Of a stretch of 64,000 nt of DNA, positions 22,823 through 35,200 are shown one piece after another (the stretch's first letter is position 1; each line of letters opens with the position of its first letter). The position numbers and the translations under genes are program-made. The stretch is taken from positions 1,488,001 to 1,552,000 of the forward strand of contig CP099426.1 of the NCBI GenBank assembly GCA_024114885.1. Direction: 5' to 3'. The DNA comes from Septoria linicola. Taxonomy: Eukaryota; Ascomycota; Dothideomycetes; Mycosphaerellales; Mycosphaerellaceae. Below the pieces are notes generated by a model. That model did no database searches and was not told where the DNA came from. It worked only from the letters and a program-made list of their open reading frames with translations.

Positions 22823-25800
22823 TTATACTTCATGTTCGTCAACTTCGTGTACTCTTTGCAATATTCGTGTCAAATCTCTCGGCCTTACAGGCTTGGTCAG
22901 GAACATATCGATCCCACATGCCTTAGCCTCCTGCTTCGCTTGTTCTGAGCCAAGACAGGTCAGTGCGATTAGTATCGTCGGGGTGATGTCCGCCTCCTTC
23001 TCAAATGCTCGTATCTGTCGTGCTGCCTGGAAACCATCCATCACAGGCATGTTGATGTCGAGGAACACGACCTCGGGCTTTGTAGTCCCACAGGTCATCG
23101 ATGCTGAAGCTTTGTAGGCATTGACAGCTTCGAGCCCGTTCACTGCAGTCAATCGCGGATGTTTGTTCTTATCGGCATACACTGTGAGTAGCCGCAGATT
23201 GATAGGATTATCATCGACAAGTAGCAATGACAACTTCCGGTTCGTGGGCGTGCTCGATAGCTCTGGTGAGTAAGAAAACTCAGAGGATGAAGATGGTTCT
23301 ATCTCTCTGGTAGCAAGGATCATGTCGTGCTTCTTGTGAGTCTCGAATGACTCCTGGACCAGACCATCAGTGCTGGTTTGGACTAGTTCCTCAATGGATG
23401 ATTCGTGGTTTATCTCAGGACCACCGTCGACGGTGGAGTGTTGAAGGGATGTCTTGGTTGAAAGTGCCTCATGCGGCGAGGCGGCTTCGTTCCCGAGGTG
23501 GGAGTTCATGCACTTGGTAATAGCATTGCCAATGCGATCCGGTCCAAATGGCTGCGGCACGTACTCAATATGGCCAACATTAGTCAGAAGACGCTCCGAC
23601 TTCTGTATCTCAAAACTTGAGAGTAAGCTCCTGCACAGAATAATGAGGTGCGCTCCGTCCGGGTGTCCCGATATCTGATCGTTCTGCACGAGTTGTGGTA
23701 GATCTTGCTCGAACACCATATTGACGTTGGCCTCTCCTGCAGCGGTCAGCTGCACGCCGGCTTGATGGCAGCCAGTTTCAATGCCTTTGAGTTGTAGCTG
23801 TCGTCCCTCACTCATTGATGCCTCTACGTTCTCAGAATCAGCGAGTTGTAAGAGACCTATCCCCACTGCGGTGTTCACTTGAGGTGTCTTTGAGTGGCGC
23901 TCGTCGTGAGGATTGGCGTCGATCGGAACGGTCACAGTGATGGTGGTTCCCATGTTCTTTGTGCTCTGCACCTCAATATTCCCGCCGAGGCTCTTCACTA
24001 GCTTGGCGACAACGCTCAAGCCTACCCCTGTGCCTGCACTCAAGGCATCCTCTTGCGAGAATGCACGGAATAGCCCACTTTCGACGTAGTCTTGGGAGAT
24101 TCCACATCCAGTGTCGCTGACTGTGAGCACAGCCAGTGGTCGCCTGTTGCGGCGTCGTGTCAGCGCTTTGAGGGCAACTGCAACGTGGCCAGACTGCGTA
24201 AACTTGAGTGCGTTGCCGATGAGGTTGACACATATGCGTTTCCATGCTCCAATGACATCGCAGACTTGAAAGTCCGCATTTGATGATATATCGAAGGCAA
24301 ACTCGATCTTGTTGCTGGCAGCCTGGCCTACGTTGCAGCAATGCGAATAGTACGCGGCATCAGCCACTTCTTCTGTCAGACGCCCCAATGAGTAGGTCGC
24401 TTCCTCACTATCAACACTGAGCGCAACAGATTCTATTGAGTGTCGTCGTCCAGCCAATGCTAGTTGTTTTCGTGTGAGTCTCGGCCTGGAGACGTGGTGG
24501 TTTATCTTAGCAAAGTCGAGCAAGTGATCGATGACGTCCGTCAGTGCCGAAGTACATCGTTCCATTTGGGCGATCAGAGGTTGGTCAGCTGGTCTATCGC
24601 GGTCTTGAAGCAGCTCCAAGCTGCCAATGATGCCATGGAGTGGAGATCTCAATTCGTGGCTGACGCTGCTGACTGTTGAACTGCGTTAGGACGGCATTCA
24701 CAAGTCTCCGGAGGGTACGGAAGCGTTAGTACTTACTGAAATCAGTTTTTGCCTTGTCGGTCATTTTAGCCTCGCGCCGGGAGACTTGGGCCATGACTAC
24801 ATCGCAGAATGCGAGCATATACGCAAGTTCTCCTTCCGAGGAAAACACTCGCAGAGGGCTGTACGTCCAGGCTATTCCTGATGCAAACCACTTCGATCGC
24901 ATTGGATCCCACATACCAACCACGCAGACTGCTCTAGCCATTGGGAACAGTCGTCTTATTTCAGAGGCCTCACTCAGCTTTTTGCCCTGACGAGAAGCTG
25001 GGCGTCGCGCATTCCAGTTTTCGCGCTCGCGATCAGAGGAATCTGAGGACCCAGATTCTGTAGAGCTCACTTCGCCCTCCGAGTTGAATGTCCAGATCTT
25101 GCCCTGGGGATGTCGTCGCAAGAGCTTTTGCAGAAATCTATCAGACATGGCGAGTCTCTCAGGATCTACGGGATTGGCCACTCGACACGAAGCACCCAAC
25201 GTGCGGCAATTGCCGTACTTCTTCTTACGCATCGAGTCGTCGGAGCCACCATCAGTAGTGCCCGTGTCTGTGCCTGAGCCCTGACAAGTGCCACTGCCCT
25301 CGGATCCGTGTGGAGCGGCATCAAGGAATAGCATGCCATCGGCATCTATCGCATGTCGCATGACTTCGGCTGCTCTTTGGAGAGTGCGCTGTGCACCAGC
25401 GCCAGAATCTCTGTCCATGTGCTTGTCGAGCTTCTTCTGTGCTTGGCTCATTGACCTCCTGTCTGCTGGTTCTTGTTCACTTTCACCTCCAGAAACATAG
25501 TCTCGAACTTCAGTATTTGGCAGGTCGTCCCGCGTCCGGCGATCGTGTCGATTCTGGGATCCTGGCTGTCGGCGAGGAGAAACTTCGTCAGATAGGTGCC
25601 TAGGTCTGCCGGTCTTCTCGCCGCCGTCACCAATCGATCTGTCGGCTGATGGACCTGATGCTGACGGGCCATCTCGCACGAAAGTCCCAAGGCCAGACAG
25701 CATTCTGCTTTGTCTGTCCAGTTCCGTTCGTGCGTGGACCATGTCGAGGTGGCTCATGGTAGTTGCTGCCATCTCCTTCATGAACTCGATCTCCACGTCT

Positions 25801-26396
25801 GACAAGCCATCCCTCGGCTGTTCATCCATGATTGCATAGACACCAATGCGAACGCCGGCTGGCGTGGTAAGAGGAACTCCCGCGTAGAATCTTGCCTGGG
25901 GACCTTCGACGACATAAGGCCTATCGCAGAAGGATGTGTTGGCTTGCAAATCATTGATTATGAGTAGATCCGCGGCGCTCGAATCGGTGCTATTGGAGCC
26001 AGTGTTTGATTCAGGAATGTTCATCGCATGCTCGCACACTGTCAAGCCACGCGGTACAATGGAATGTCCCAGCCACAGTCCATCCCGTTCGTCTTGATAC
26101 GTTTCGTGATCCAGTAGAGATAATGTCCGGGTTGCCTCGGCAAGCACAAAGGCATTTTCGCTGTCGAAAAAGAATAGTAGAGCACGGCGAGCACCAAGCC
26201 GGAGAGCCCCAAGCTGGCAGAAAGCTGTCAATGTAAGATCCGGGCCTGCTCGTGGAATATGTCCTTGTCTTGCTTGTGCATCTCTGATATCAAATCGCAC
26301 AGGCTCCGAACTGCTGCGGGCACGAACAGGATCGTAGTACTTGTAAAACTCGCGCTCCCGAGTCCGCTCGCTGTTCTGCGAGCGTTTGACGCCCAT
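22823..26396 (-). CDS. Hybrid histidine kinase with GAF domains and receiver
   Basis: Cytosolic two-component sensor. Exons 26396-24737 and 24672-22823 (64-bp intron) give 1169 aa. An N-terminal REFYKYYDP motif precedes a GAF domain (about 55-215). A disordered, Ser/Asp/Arg-rich linker follows, then a second GAF-like region (about 310-530) interrupted by acidic insertions. HisKA has H559 in SHELRSPLHG. HATPase boxes: NLIGNALKF (N), DTGCGIS (G1), GTGVGLS (G2). The receiver has DDN, phospho-acceptor D1092 in LDINMP and the TKP lysine. No transmembrane segment or PAS/HAMP repeat is seen, so it is not the osmosensing class III type. Phosphate would pass to the Ypd1-type carrier. The signal is unknown. 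Confidence 0.92.
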
Positions 26397-27864
26397 GAGC
26401 ACTCGTACGGCGCCAAGAATGGCTCGAGATTTAGATTGAGAGGCTCATGTATATTGTGGTGTGAGGTCAACAGCGAACAGGGACGCGGCCAGGCACCTCT
26501 CACAGCACTGCTCGTTACGCTTGTGATGGTCCGGTCCTCGCGTGGCAATGACGAGAAGTGGGCTGTGGCTGAACTCTCGCGTGAAGATCACGAAATGGTG
26601 GGCACATCTGGAAGCGTTCGCGGCACAAAGAAAAGCATATCGACATCTTCTTTTCCTGCTCGTTTTCTGCTTGTGCGCGACCGACCCAGTTTCGCCAGTG
26701 CATTGCTCATTTGCTCGAGTTGTCATTTGCGGAGTATCTCGCATCGAGATCCCCATCATTGATAAGTTGTCACACGGACGTCAAAGTTGGAAGCATCGAG
26801 ATCTAACTAGAATTTCTTGCTAGCCAGGGATCGGAGCCCAGTCCGCTCTTGCCCAGACTGCACCAGACTGCGTGTGTGTGTGTGGGCCACCCCGTGCAAC
26901 TCTTCTTCAACACTACGACTTGAGACCTCACACAATGAAGCGATGGTCGCTGCACGCACGGCACTGTCATCACAGTGATTGCACAGGAGCATACCAATGC
27001 TTGTTGGGCAAGTGATGAGGCCAACTGGCTACGGATCTCGCTGCAGGCACTCGTTCAGAATGCTTCTTCGGGCATATATATATATGTTCCGCCTCTTCGC
27101 CAATCTGAGCTCTTGTCCTCGAAGAGTTCATGTATAGGGTGTGACACCACTTCCTCAGGACTTCGGCACATTCGCTTGGCGTCCGACCCCTGCGTGCCCA
27201 CCACGAGCTGCCGTAGCAGCCGCTAATCGCAGCGACCTCATCCATGATCCTCGCTTTCACTCGCTGGTCGGCTTCTATCAACGCTCATTTTCGGTCAGCC
27301 GTTGAGCCACCACTAGATTGCAACACGGATCGAGAGTCTGTGAAGGCTTGACATGCGAGGTTCATGGTCTCCAGGAGCATTCGTGATCCGAAAGGTAATG
27401 GTGGCAGCGCTGCTGCTTAAGCCGGGCACCTTGCACATCGCAACGATACTGTCCTTCTCACAAGGCTGCGCCACCTGATCATTCCGCCAAAATCAAGACC
27501 CCAAGCACCTCTTGCCATGAACCACCAGATCACTAATCCACCTTCGAGCGACCTGGCAATTCCTTGCTAGAAGACTAGCACGTCTCCAGAATAGATCTCC
27601 AGCCTATGGTGACACTTCCAGAACAGTGATGCCATCGATCGCGCACACTCATGGAGAAACTTTTGAAAACGCCGACCAAGAAGGGACCTGACCCGGTTGA
27701 ACCGGATGGCTGCAGACGAACAGACACCCCAGTCGATTGGCCCAAGAGCATAAGTATCATTGCCATGCTGTGACCAAAAGCTGCCATTCCCACGCGACTC
27801 AGCCCTCGCATCCATACCACGTACACCCGAAGGCCACACTCTCTATCGCCATTCATCCACGACC
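26397..27864. other. Gene-poor 1.47-kb intergenic region
   Basis: I find no supported gene. It contains a short GT microsatellite (about 26872-26884) and an AT microsatellite (about 27074-27085). The left part is the histidine kinase promoter and the right end is the promoter of the small secreted peptide. Confidence 0.55.
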
Positions 27865-28098
27865 ATGCGTCTCACAACCCTCACATCGGCTCTGCTCGTC
27901 ACCTTAGCAGCAGCAGCTCCAACACCGTCTCCACAAGGCATCAACACAAACCTGATCGCGAGAGAAGCCACGCCGGAGCCGTCATGGTTATCAGTGTTCA
28001 AGATCTTCAGCAAAAAAGCGAAGAGTAAAGTCCATCCTGCACCTCCGCCGAACCCGCCGCCGAGGCCGTTGATCAATTTCCCGCGCCCGCCGCAGTAG
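27865..28098 (+). CDS. Small proline-rich secreted peptide, 77 aa
   Basis: ATG at 27865 opens a 78-codon frame. Residues 1-18 form a clear signal peptide (MRLTTLTSALLVTLAAAA) followed by an AP cleavage region. A basic SKKAKSK stretch comes next and the C-terminal 23 residues are Pro-rich (PAPPPNPPPRP). There are no cysteines, unlike typical effectors. Longer in-frame sequence upstream to 27760 is not needed. Could be a cell-wall or secreted short peptide. No family recognised. Single exon, no database support available here. Confidence 0.55.
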   Translation: MRLTTLTSALLVTLAAAAPTPSPQGINTNLIAREATPEPSWLSVFKIFSKKAKSKVHPAPPPNPPPRPLINFPRPPQ

Positions 28099-28379
28099 AT
28101 GGGCTGAGGAGGTGGCTGAGAGGGAGAGGGGGTGGAGGAGAGCCCGGGAGAAGTGCTGTCAGAAGCACTGTTGAATTACTGTGGGCTGCATTGGCAAAGT
28201 ATCTCCGAGGCTGCTATGTGTTTGATGCCTCGATGGTGCTCTTCCGCTTAAAGCAGAAAAAGTGATCAGCTTAGAAGCGCATGCAGGCTCTGAAGCACCT
28301 CCAACCAGCCATGTTCAATGCTCAGCTACACGAATCAATGAGAATAATGAAAGAGAAAACAAAAAGAAACCCCACAAAA

Positions 28380-31300
28380 TTATACTTGGCCCGATCGGTC
28401 CCTCGTCATCCACTCACTTGGCTCCTGCTCACACTTAGGATTGCCTTTACTATCCACCAAGCACCCCGTAGTCTTCGCAGTCGGAGATGCCTGCTCAGTA
28501 ATCTTCGGCGCAGCAGTCGTCTTTGGCGCAGGAGTGCTCACCAGCCCACTACCGCCGCCTGGAGCGCACAGATACTCGATGTTACCATTGGATCTGGTGA
28601 TGGTGCTCAGGCCGACCATTTGGCCGTCGTTGCATGTGCATACTTCTCCGCCTGGTAAGGTGGTTACTGATTTGAGTAAGGTCCAGGTAACTGGGGGGAG
28701 GATGGTGTAGCTACATAATGTAGTGGCAGGATGTGTGCTGACGACTGTGATTGTGCGAGTTGTGGTGGTGGAAGGTATGGCTGTGGAAGGTGTGGTTGTG
28801 CGAGTTGTGGTGCTGATGACTGTTGAGCGGGTCGTGATCTTTGAGCTGCTTGTTATTGAGGCGATGGATGAGGTTGTGGCGGATGACTGTTGGCTGTGCC
28901 GGGTTGACGTGCTGATACTCTGCGTGGCTGTTGAAGTCGTCGAGGTCGTCGTGACGCTGGTGCTCCGTACGCTGCGTGTAGTCGTCGAAACACTGGTAGT
29001 TTGTACGCTCTGCGTAGATGTCGACGTTACAGTCGTACTGGTCTTGCTTTCCGTGGAGGACCATGTGGTCGTCGTTAATACCGGAGAAGACGTACTCGAC
29101 ACCAATACACAGGACTTTGCCATTGCTCCGGAAGGCGTTCCAAGTATGCCCTCGTCACGAATCTTCAGCGGCCGCACTGGCACTCTCTCACCTTGCTGAT
29201 CCGGCCGAGCATACCAATAGTGGTCCGAAATGAGCTCCTTCTCATCCACCCAAAGCTTCCACCCTGCCACTGGATAATAGCACACCTTATAGTTCCTAAT
29301 CTCCGGATCGTATACTTGGCGTGGCTCCATCCGGACTTCAGGATCATACTGCACCAGAACTTTACCGCGTGCACTTCTGTACATTTCATCCTCGGATTCG
29401 AGATCATCCGCAAGGGGAACATAGGTGATAATGGATGCTTCCAGGCCCGCCATTCGCCGCCTGATAATCGATTTTAGATCCCCCACTCTTTTCTGGTGGC
29501 GGTACTGGTCGTCAGCCCGTGATCCATCAATAACGACCCCGGCAGGCGTGGGAGTGACGATGAAGACTCGGGTGTCGAATGTGCCAGTTTGGAAGATGTT
29601 TCCTTGCCCGATGAGTCTCATTATACCGCCTCTGGTAGTCCATCCCGTGGTATCGCCTTGGAAAAGCTAGGGAACAGTTAGCGGATCTGTAAAGAGACAC
29701 TTGGCAAGTAGCAGATATCATCTTACATTTTGCGTTATATCGCGCTCCCAGACGGCATCATCTGATACCATACCATACTCATACTCTTTGGTCGCCTTCT
29801 CAGCGTTGATGAATGTTGGTTCCTCGAAGATATGGGAAAGGAAGACGCCTGCTTCAGACACAATGACCACGACCGTGCAGCCATAAAGTCCTACAACACC
29901 GGTACTGAAGGGCGTGGACCTGAAAGGTATACTTTGTGAAGACGTTGGAATCTGCTGTCGGGCTTCAGCGAGAGGCATTCCTACGGGAGGACGTCTATGC
30001 GCGAGTAATGCGCAGAGCGCTCTCCCACGCCCTGAGATCTGGGCAATGATAAATTGTGCGTAGCTGGCATACTGTCCAGGCACTTCCATGAACCGCTTGG
30101 TAAGGCCATGCTTCTTGATGGGCGCGAAGGCAGCACTTGGCGGCGGACCAGGCGCACAGCGCTTGCAGCCAGTGAAAGCACAGATCCGGCTCGTGCTCGA
30201 TGGAGCGATTGACGTCGTCGTTGTGGTGCCTGTGACACTGCAGCCACTGAAGACTGAAGTCGACGTCGTACATGACCATGATGTTGTCCCAGTCTGGCCT
30301 GCGAACGATGTGACAGTTGGGGAACAAGTGACATCTGCAGCGGTAGCAGTGCTTGTCTGCGAGCAGAGTGGGACTGTTGTGATTTTGGTCGTTCCTGTAA
30401 TGCTGCAGCCACTGACGACAGATGTAGATGTCTTGCAAGTTGTAGATGTAATAGTGCTTCCGACGACAGTAGGTGAACAAGTGACATAATCGTTGGTGAC
30501 CGTTGCGGACTGCGTGCATTCGGAGGAGGACGAGGAACTCGTCGTACGACTGCTAGAGCTCTGCTGCGAAGTGGATTTGGCTGTCGACTGAGTTGTACCT
30601 TGACTCGTTGGCTCTCGTGAAGACGGCTTGTCGGGGTTGTTGTCCTCGCTTTCGCTCTCGGGCTTAAGGTCAGGGATGATCTTGGACAGATTCGTGATTG
30701 TGTCCAGAGTCCCTTTCAGTCCATCAGTAATGCCTTGCGTCACACCATTGACGGCATCAGTAGCGCCATGAGTTACGCATCTGAGTGCGGCAAAGAGTCC
30801 AGACGAACAACCTCCGCCGCCGTCACCACTGCCCGAGATCCCTCCAAGCATGCCCTCAGCCATGTTCTTGATGGATGTCAGTCCGTCAATCACGGGCTTG
30901 GGGTCGAGCTGAATACCATCCACCCAGTGTTTCAGCTGCGGAATTGTGTCGTCAAGGACACCCTTCAGTTGGACTTTCTTGGCATCTGTGTCGGTCCGGA
31001 CTGGTACGGGTGGCGTTGCTGTCAGGGGCACTGGGAAGCTCAAAGTGGCAGAGGAGATGGTGGTCGAAGATGGCAGCAATCCTGGAATGCTTGGGACGTT
31101 GTTCTCCGTGCTTGATGGCGCGGCTGTTGCGTTTCCAGTGCTCGATGCACTTTTGAATGCGTCTGTCATATTGAAGAAGGGCTCAATGGCGGTGCTTGAA
31201 GCTGTCATCGAGCTTGTCTCAACTCCAGCGGTCAAGTCAAAGCTACTCGGACTCGAGCTACTGCCAGATAGTGTGCTTGAGAGCGTACTAGACCCACGAT

Positions 31301-31505
31301 CCGGTGTAGCGCTTTCTGAAGTCGAGGACTTGGTCGCGGACGACGAGGAAAACGCAGTTCCCACGGGCGCAGTTCCCATGGGCGTAATGGACTGCTTCAA
31401 CGGCAGTGTCGAGGTACTCAACGTTGTCCCATCTTGGACGAGTGTCGTGTTGCTCCATCGCTGAGCATCAGCGAGTCCTACGACCAGGAACCATGGATGC
31501 TTCAT
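28380..31505 (-). CDS. Large Ser/Thr-rich secreted protein with a conserved fungal domain
   Basis: Exons 31505-29727 and 29666-28380 (60-bp intron, in phase 0) give 1021 aa. The chosen start gives a signal peptide (MKHPWFLVVGLADA). Residues about 20-330 are Ser/Thr-rich with a Gly-rich insert. Then comes a duplicated cysteine module (VTCSPTV...TSTSV.SGCS.TGTT, twice, about 355-450). A folded domain (about 500-760) starts with the GLYGCTVVVIVSEAGVFLSH motif, which I know from other fungal secreted multidomain proteins but cannot name. A second Ser/Thr/Val mucin-like stretch follows, then a cysteine-containing end (CTCNDGQMVG). No GPI tail. Probably heavily O-glycosylated and wall-associated. 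Confidence 0.75.
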
Positions 31506-32231
31506 GTCGACAATGTGCTTCAGACTTCTATTGTTGTAGTGTAGGTAGAACAAGACGCAGTGTCGGGAAACAACATCTTTTTGTGCTCGCGCAGTGGGAC
31601 TGCATGTGAAAGTAACGGTGCCATCATTCACTTCATGTGCTCAGTATCTGTACGTGAACGCAATTGAGCGACTCTGAGCGACTTTGAGCGACTCTGAGCG
31701 TATCTGAATGTATGTGAGCGTATCTGAATGCATTTGCAGGCATGTGAACGAGTGTCGATTCCAGCATCTGCCTCCTTCGCTTGGCACTCCTCCGTGACCC
31801 TTTCCAACCTTACCCGCCTTCCATCTTTGATGCTCCCTCGTATGGCAAGCACACTTACCCTATATTATCTCGGTAGGTGCGGTTGGTCAGGGTCTCTGCT
31901 GTCGCGACTCCAATCAAGAATACAATACTAGGTGCGACATCCAAAGCGGTCTGAAATGGAGACAGTCCAGCAGGCTTCCAGACGTTCTTCCTGTCCAACG
32001 ATGTTCGTCTAGGGTCGACGGAACAATAAGAAAGCTAGCCGCTTTTTCGGTCACCATTCAGGGCTGAAGCCCATACAGCGTGTCGCTTGTCCAGGCAGCA
32101 AGCGAGCGATTTGATACGCGTGCCGGGAAACGCGGCTGAGCAGTGGACGTCTCTCTTATCATTCCTTCATACACAATTCATCAGCAACGGTAGCAGTCGC
32201 CCACTTCTCTCTGTACATGTGGTGGACATCA
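31506..32231. other. Intergenic region with a 10-bp-period repeat
   Basis: Upstream region of the Ser/Thr-rich gene and 3' region of DDB1. Apart from the repeat at 31641-31750 there are only short chance frames. Confidence 0.5.
31641..31750. repeat. Imperfect 10-bp tandem repeat, about 11 units
   Basis: Eleven consecutive 10-base units with consensus TATCTGAGCG. The 3' half (TGAGCG, variants TGAATG, TGAACG) is the most constant. The best core is 31661-31730. Period is exactly 10 without slippage. It sits about 140-245 bases upstream of the Ser/Thr-rich secreted protein start. Confidence 0.85.
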
Positions 32232-35200
32232 TCACCTCACCCTCCTCAAGCCCTCCACCAACCCCTTCAACCCCTCAAGATCCACACCGCCTCTCAAATC
32301 CTTCACAACCTCTTCCTGCAACTCATCACTCAGATACAAGAACTGCTCTACCAATTCTCCGTCGACAAATCTCACTGGTCCTTCTTCGGACATGTCCCGA
32401 ACTTGCGTCTTGAATCCTCTATACTTTCCAAATCTCACAAGCCCAGGACTCTTGACCATATCTGCCAATTTCCCTTGCAGCCTCATCAACAGATCTTGTT
32501 GTTCCTGCACGATTGTCGCAAAGACATACACGCTGCCTTCGACTGTTGCGACGAACGCTTTCGGGATGACGATCGCATTCGGTGTGGGTGTGACGCTGAC
32601 AGGTCGGATGCGATTGACCATTTCTCCGAGGTTGATCTCAGAGGTGACGCGGAGACGGCGCCGGTCTTCTGCAGAGAAACCTGAGACATCGTGTTCGAGG
32701 ACAATGAGGTTGCCTTCGGCGTCGGATTGGAGGTACGAGTTTGCGCCGATTGGAGCGACGGCTGTGCCCCAAAGTGTTTCGAAATGGCGGGCGACCTCGG
32801 TGAGAGAGTCGGGCACGCCGATGCGGCCAGGAGTATATTTGATGATGCTGAGGGATTTCATGAGATCTGAGACTGCGATGATGTCAGATGTTACTGAGAT
32901 GTCGATGGGTGCGGTGGCAGTGCGGTAGGATGCTTTCTTGACAAGTTGAGGTGAAGATTTAGGTGGCGCAAATTCGTAGGCGAGGATGACCACTGTCTTG
33001 ACCAGAGCTGCCACGATGCGGCCTTGACACATTGCAAGGCAACGGCAGGCGCCCTTGACAGCAAGTTCTGTGACCAGCTTGATCCTACGATCCTCTGTCA
33101 CCTCAAACACGATGATGCGACCACGAGCTTTGTTCGGATCCTGGTCATCAAGATATGCGGTACCGACCACGAATCTTTCGGCTTCATCTCCTGATCCGTC
33201 GTCGAGTTGACACCGGATGACACTCTCTACGAGCTCGTCCTCGTTTAGTGGCCAAGAATCGAGCTGTTGAAAAGCAACTTCATCTACCAGCTTGAAGTGA
33301 CTCTGCACCTCTTCAACGCCATGTGCGAGTGTCCGCTTGATGCAGCCCAGACCGAAGGCTTTGAGATCTGCAGAATATGCGATGCGTCGAACGGTCTCGT
33401 TCACGGGCAAGTCTTGGACATGTGTCGTCCTTTCCTCGTCGACAGATGCTAGTTTGAGCTCAGAACCAGTAGCGATCGCGATACTGTTCGCATAGTCGCC
33501 AAAGGAGTCGAAAGAACAGATGCTTGTGGCGCTGTCAGCCGTGACCGCGGAGTACACCATTCGCCCTTCAGAGCCATAGATCAAAGAAGGATGTTCGCAT
33601 GTTGCAAAGACGTTCTGTAGGCCGTCTGCACGGGGCAGTACTGCAAAGTTGGCTTGTTGGGTTCCAAGGATGATGCTCTTTCTTGCCGAAAATGGTTGTT
33701 GGGGTGACTCAACGCTGTATGTGACAACATTGCCATCGGCCAGACCAATGAAGAGTGTCGCTGGCTGGTTTGGCAGAATGTTGGCCACAATGAGTGATCG
33801 TGGCACTGCTAGACTGTCGTCCTCAGCTACGCGTTCCGTAGCGATAGCTTGTAGGTCTGATGAGCTTAGGACTGACACCTTGCTATCTTTCCAGAATCCA
33901 GCAACGCATGCTCCAGGCAGTGCTGAAGACAATGCGATGCATGAGACCTGCTCGTCGCTGCCAAACTCCCGCTGCGCCTGCACAGCAATGCTCGCACCAG
34001 ACAAATCGAGCAGCACCAGCGCGGCACCGCCAAGTGAGACAAGCACTTTGTCGCCCTCAGCGGAGACTGCTGATATGGAGGTCCCAGTCGGAGCGTCCCA
34101 TCGATCTGTCACCATACCTCCATCCGCATCTGTGAGTAGCACAGCTGAGCTTGTGACCTGCAATGCCCTCCCGTTGGACAGGTTGCTCGCATGTAGTGTG
34201 CTCTGTGATAAATCGAAGCCTCTATATTCCTCTCTTGCTTCGATATCACCATCTTCGCTGAAAACGATGGCACTCGAATGACTGACAAAGCTGGCAATGA
34301 GCGTATCTGTCGTCGCTGCACTTGCGCTACTTCGCAGACTGAAGACGGCAGATATTGGCTCTCCGAGATCGCCTAGGCTACCCTTGTCTTCTAGACCAAC
34401 TCCAGACCGCACGGATCGTAGACTGCCATCTTTGAATGCTCCAGATCCTGTGACAATTCTTGCCTGACCGCTTGAGAACTCGTTGACTGGCGCATCGGCA
34501 CTTCTGTTGCCCATATCCATGATCGTAAAGTCCAGGATTGGCGCAATGTTGGAAAAGGTCTGCACGACTTCTATCCGCCTGGGCGAGATCTGGATAATTT
34601 GGCTGTCTCCCTGATGGCTGCCGACAAACACGCGCCCCTCGTCTAGATAGACTAGTGTGCTCGCTCGACTGGTCTCGCCCAGAACATCAATTTGATGACT
34701 CTGGTATTCGCCATCCGGCTTCTGTTGCACCATAAGAAGATATAGCTTCCCGTAGTCGTCCGCTAATACGAATCGCTGTTCATCGATCTGACACCAGGCC
34801 ACGAATATGGTCGCCTCATCCAAAGGTTGTGTGTCGATGATTTCGTTCTTCCATTCATCGACATAGGATATGCTCGTTTCGCCAACAATCAAGAATCCGT
34901 AGGTGGGTGCAGGCAGAGGAATCAAATGGCTGGCCCCGATCTCAATGTGCCCTTCCACGTCGCTTCCCTTTTCGAGCTCTGCTGTAGCAGGCTCCTCGTT
35001 TGGTCGTAATGAAGGCTGGTATTCCAGCTCTCTGACCTTGACCCGAAGCTTGTTCTGGCTGTCCTCGTGCAGAACCGCAAAGACCGGATCTGCCACTTTC
35101 GTTCCAGCTTGTCGCTTATGCAAGAAACAACTGCTTCTCACAAACAGCTCCGGTATCCTGACGGGGATCGGATCTCCCAGCTCTCCAATCTCATTGTCTG

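Noticed and set aside
26872..27085. GT and AT microsatellites as functional elements
   Set aside because: Short, ordinary microsatellites with no associated feature.
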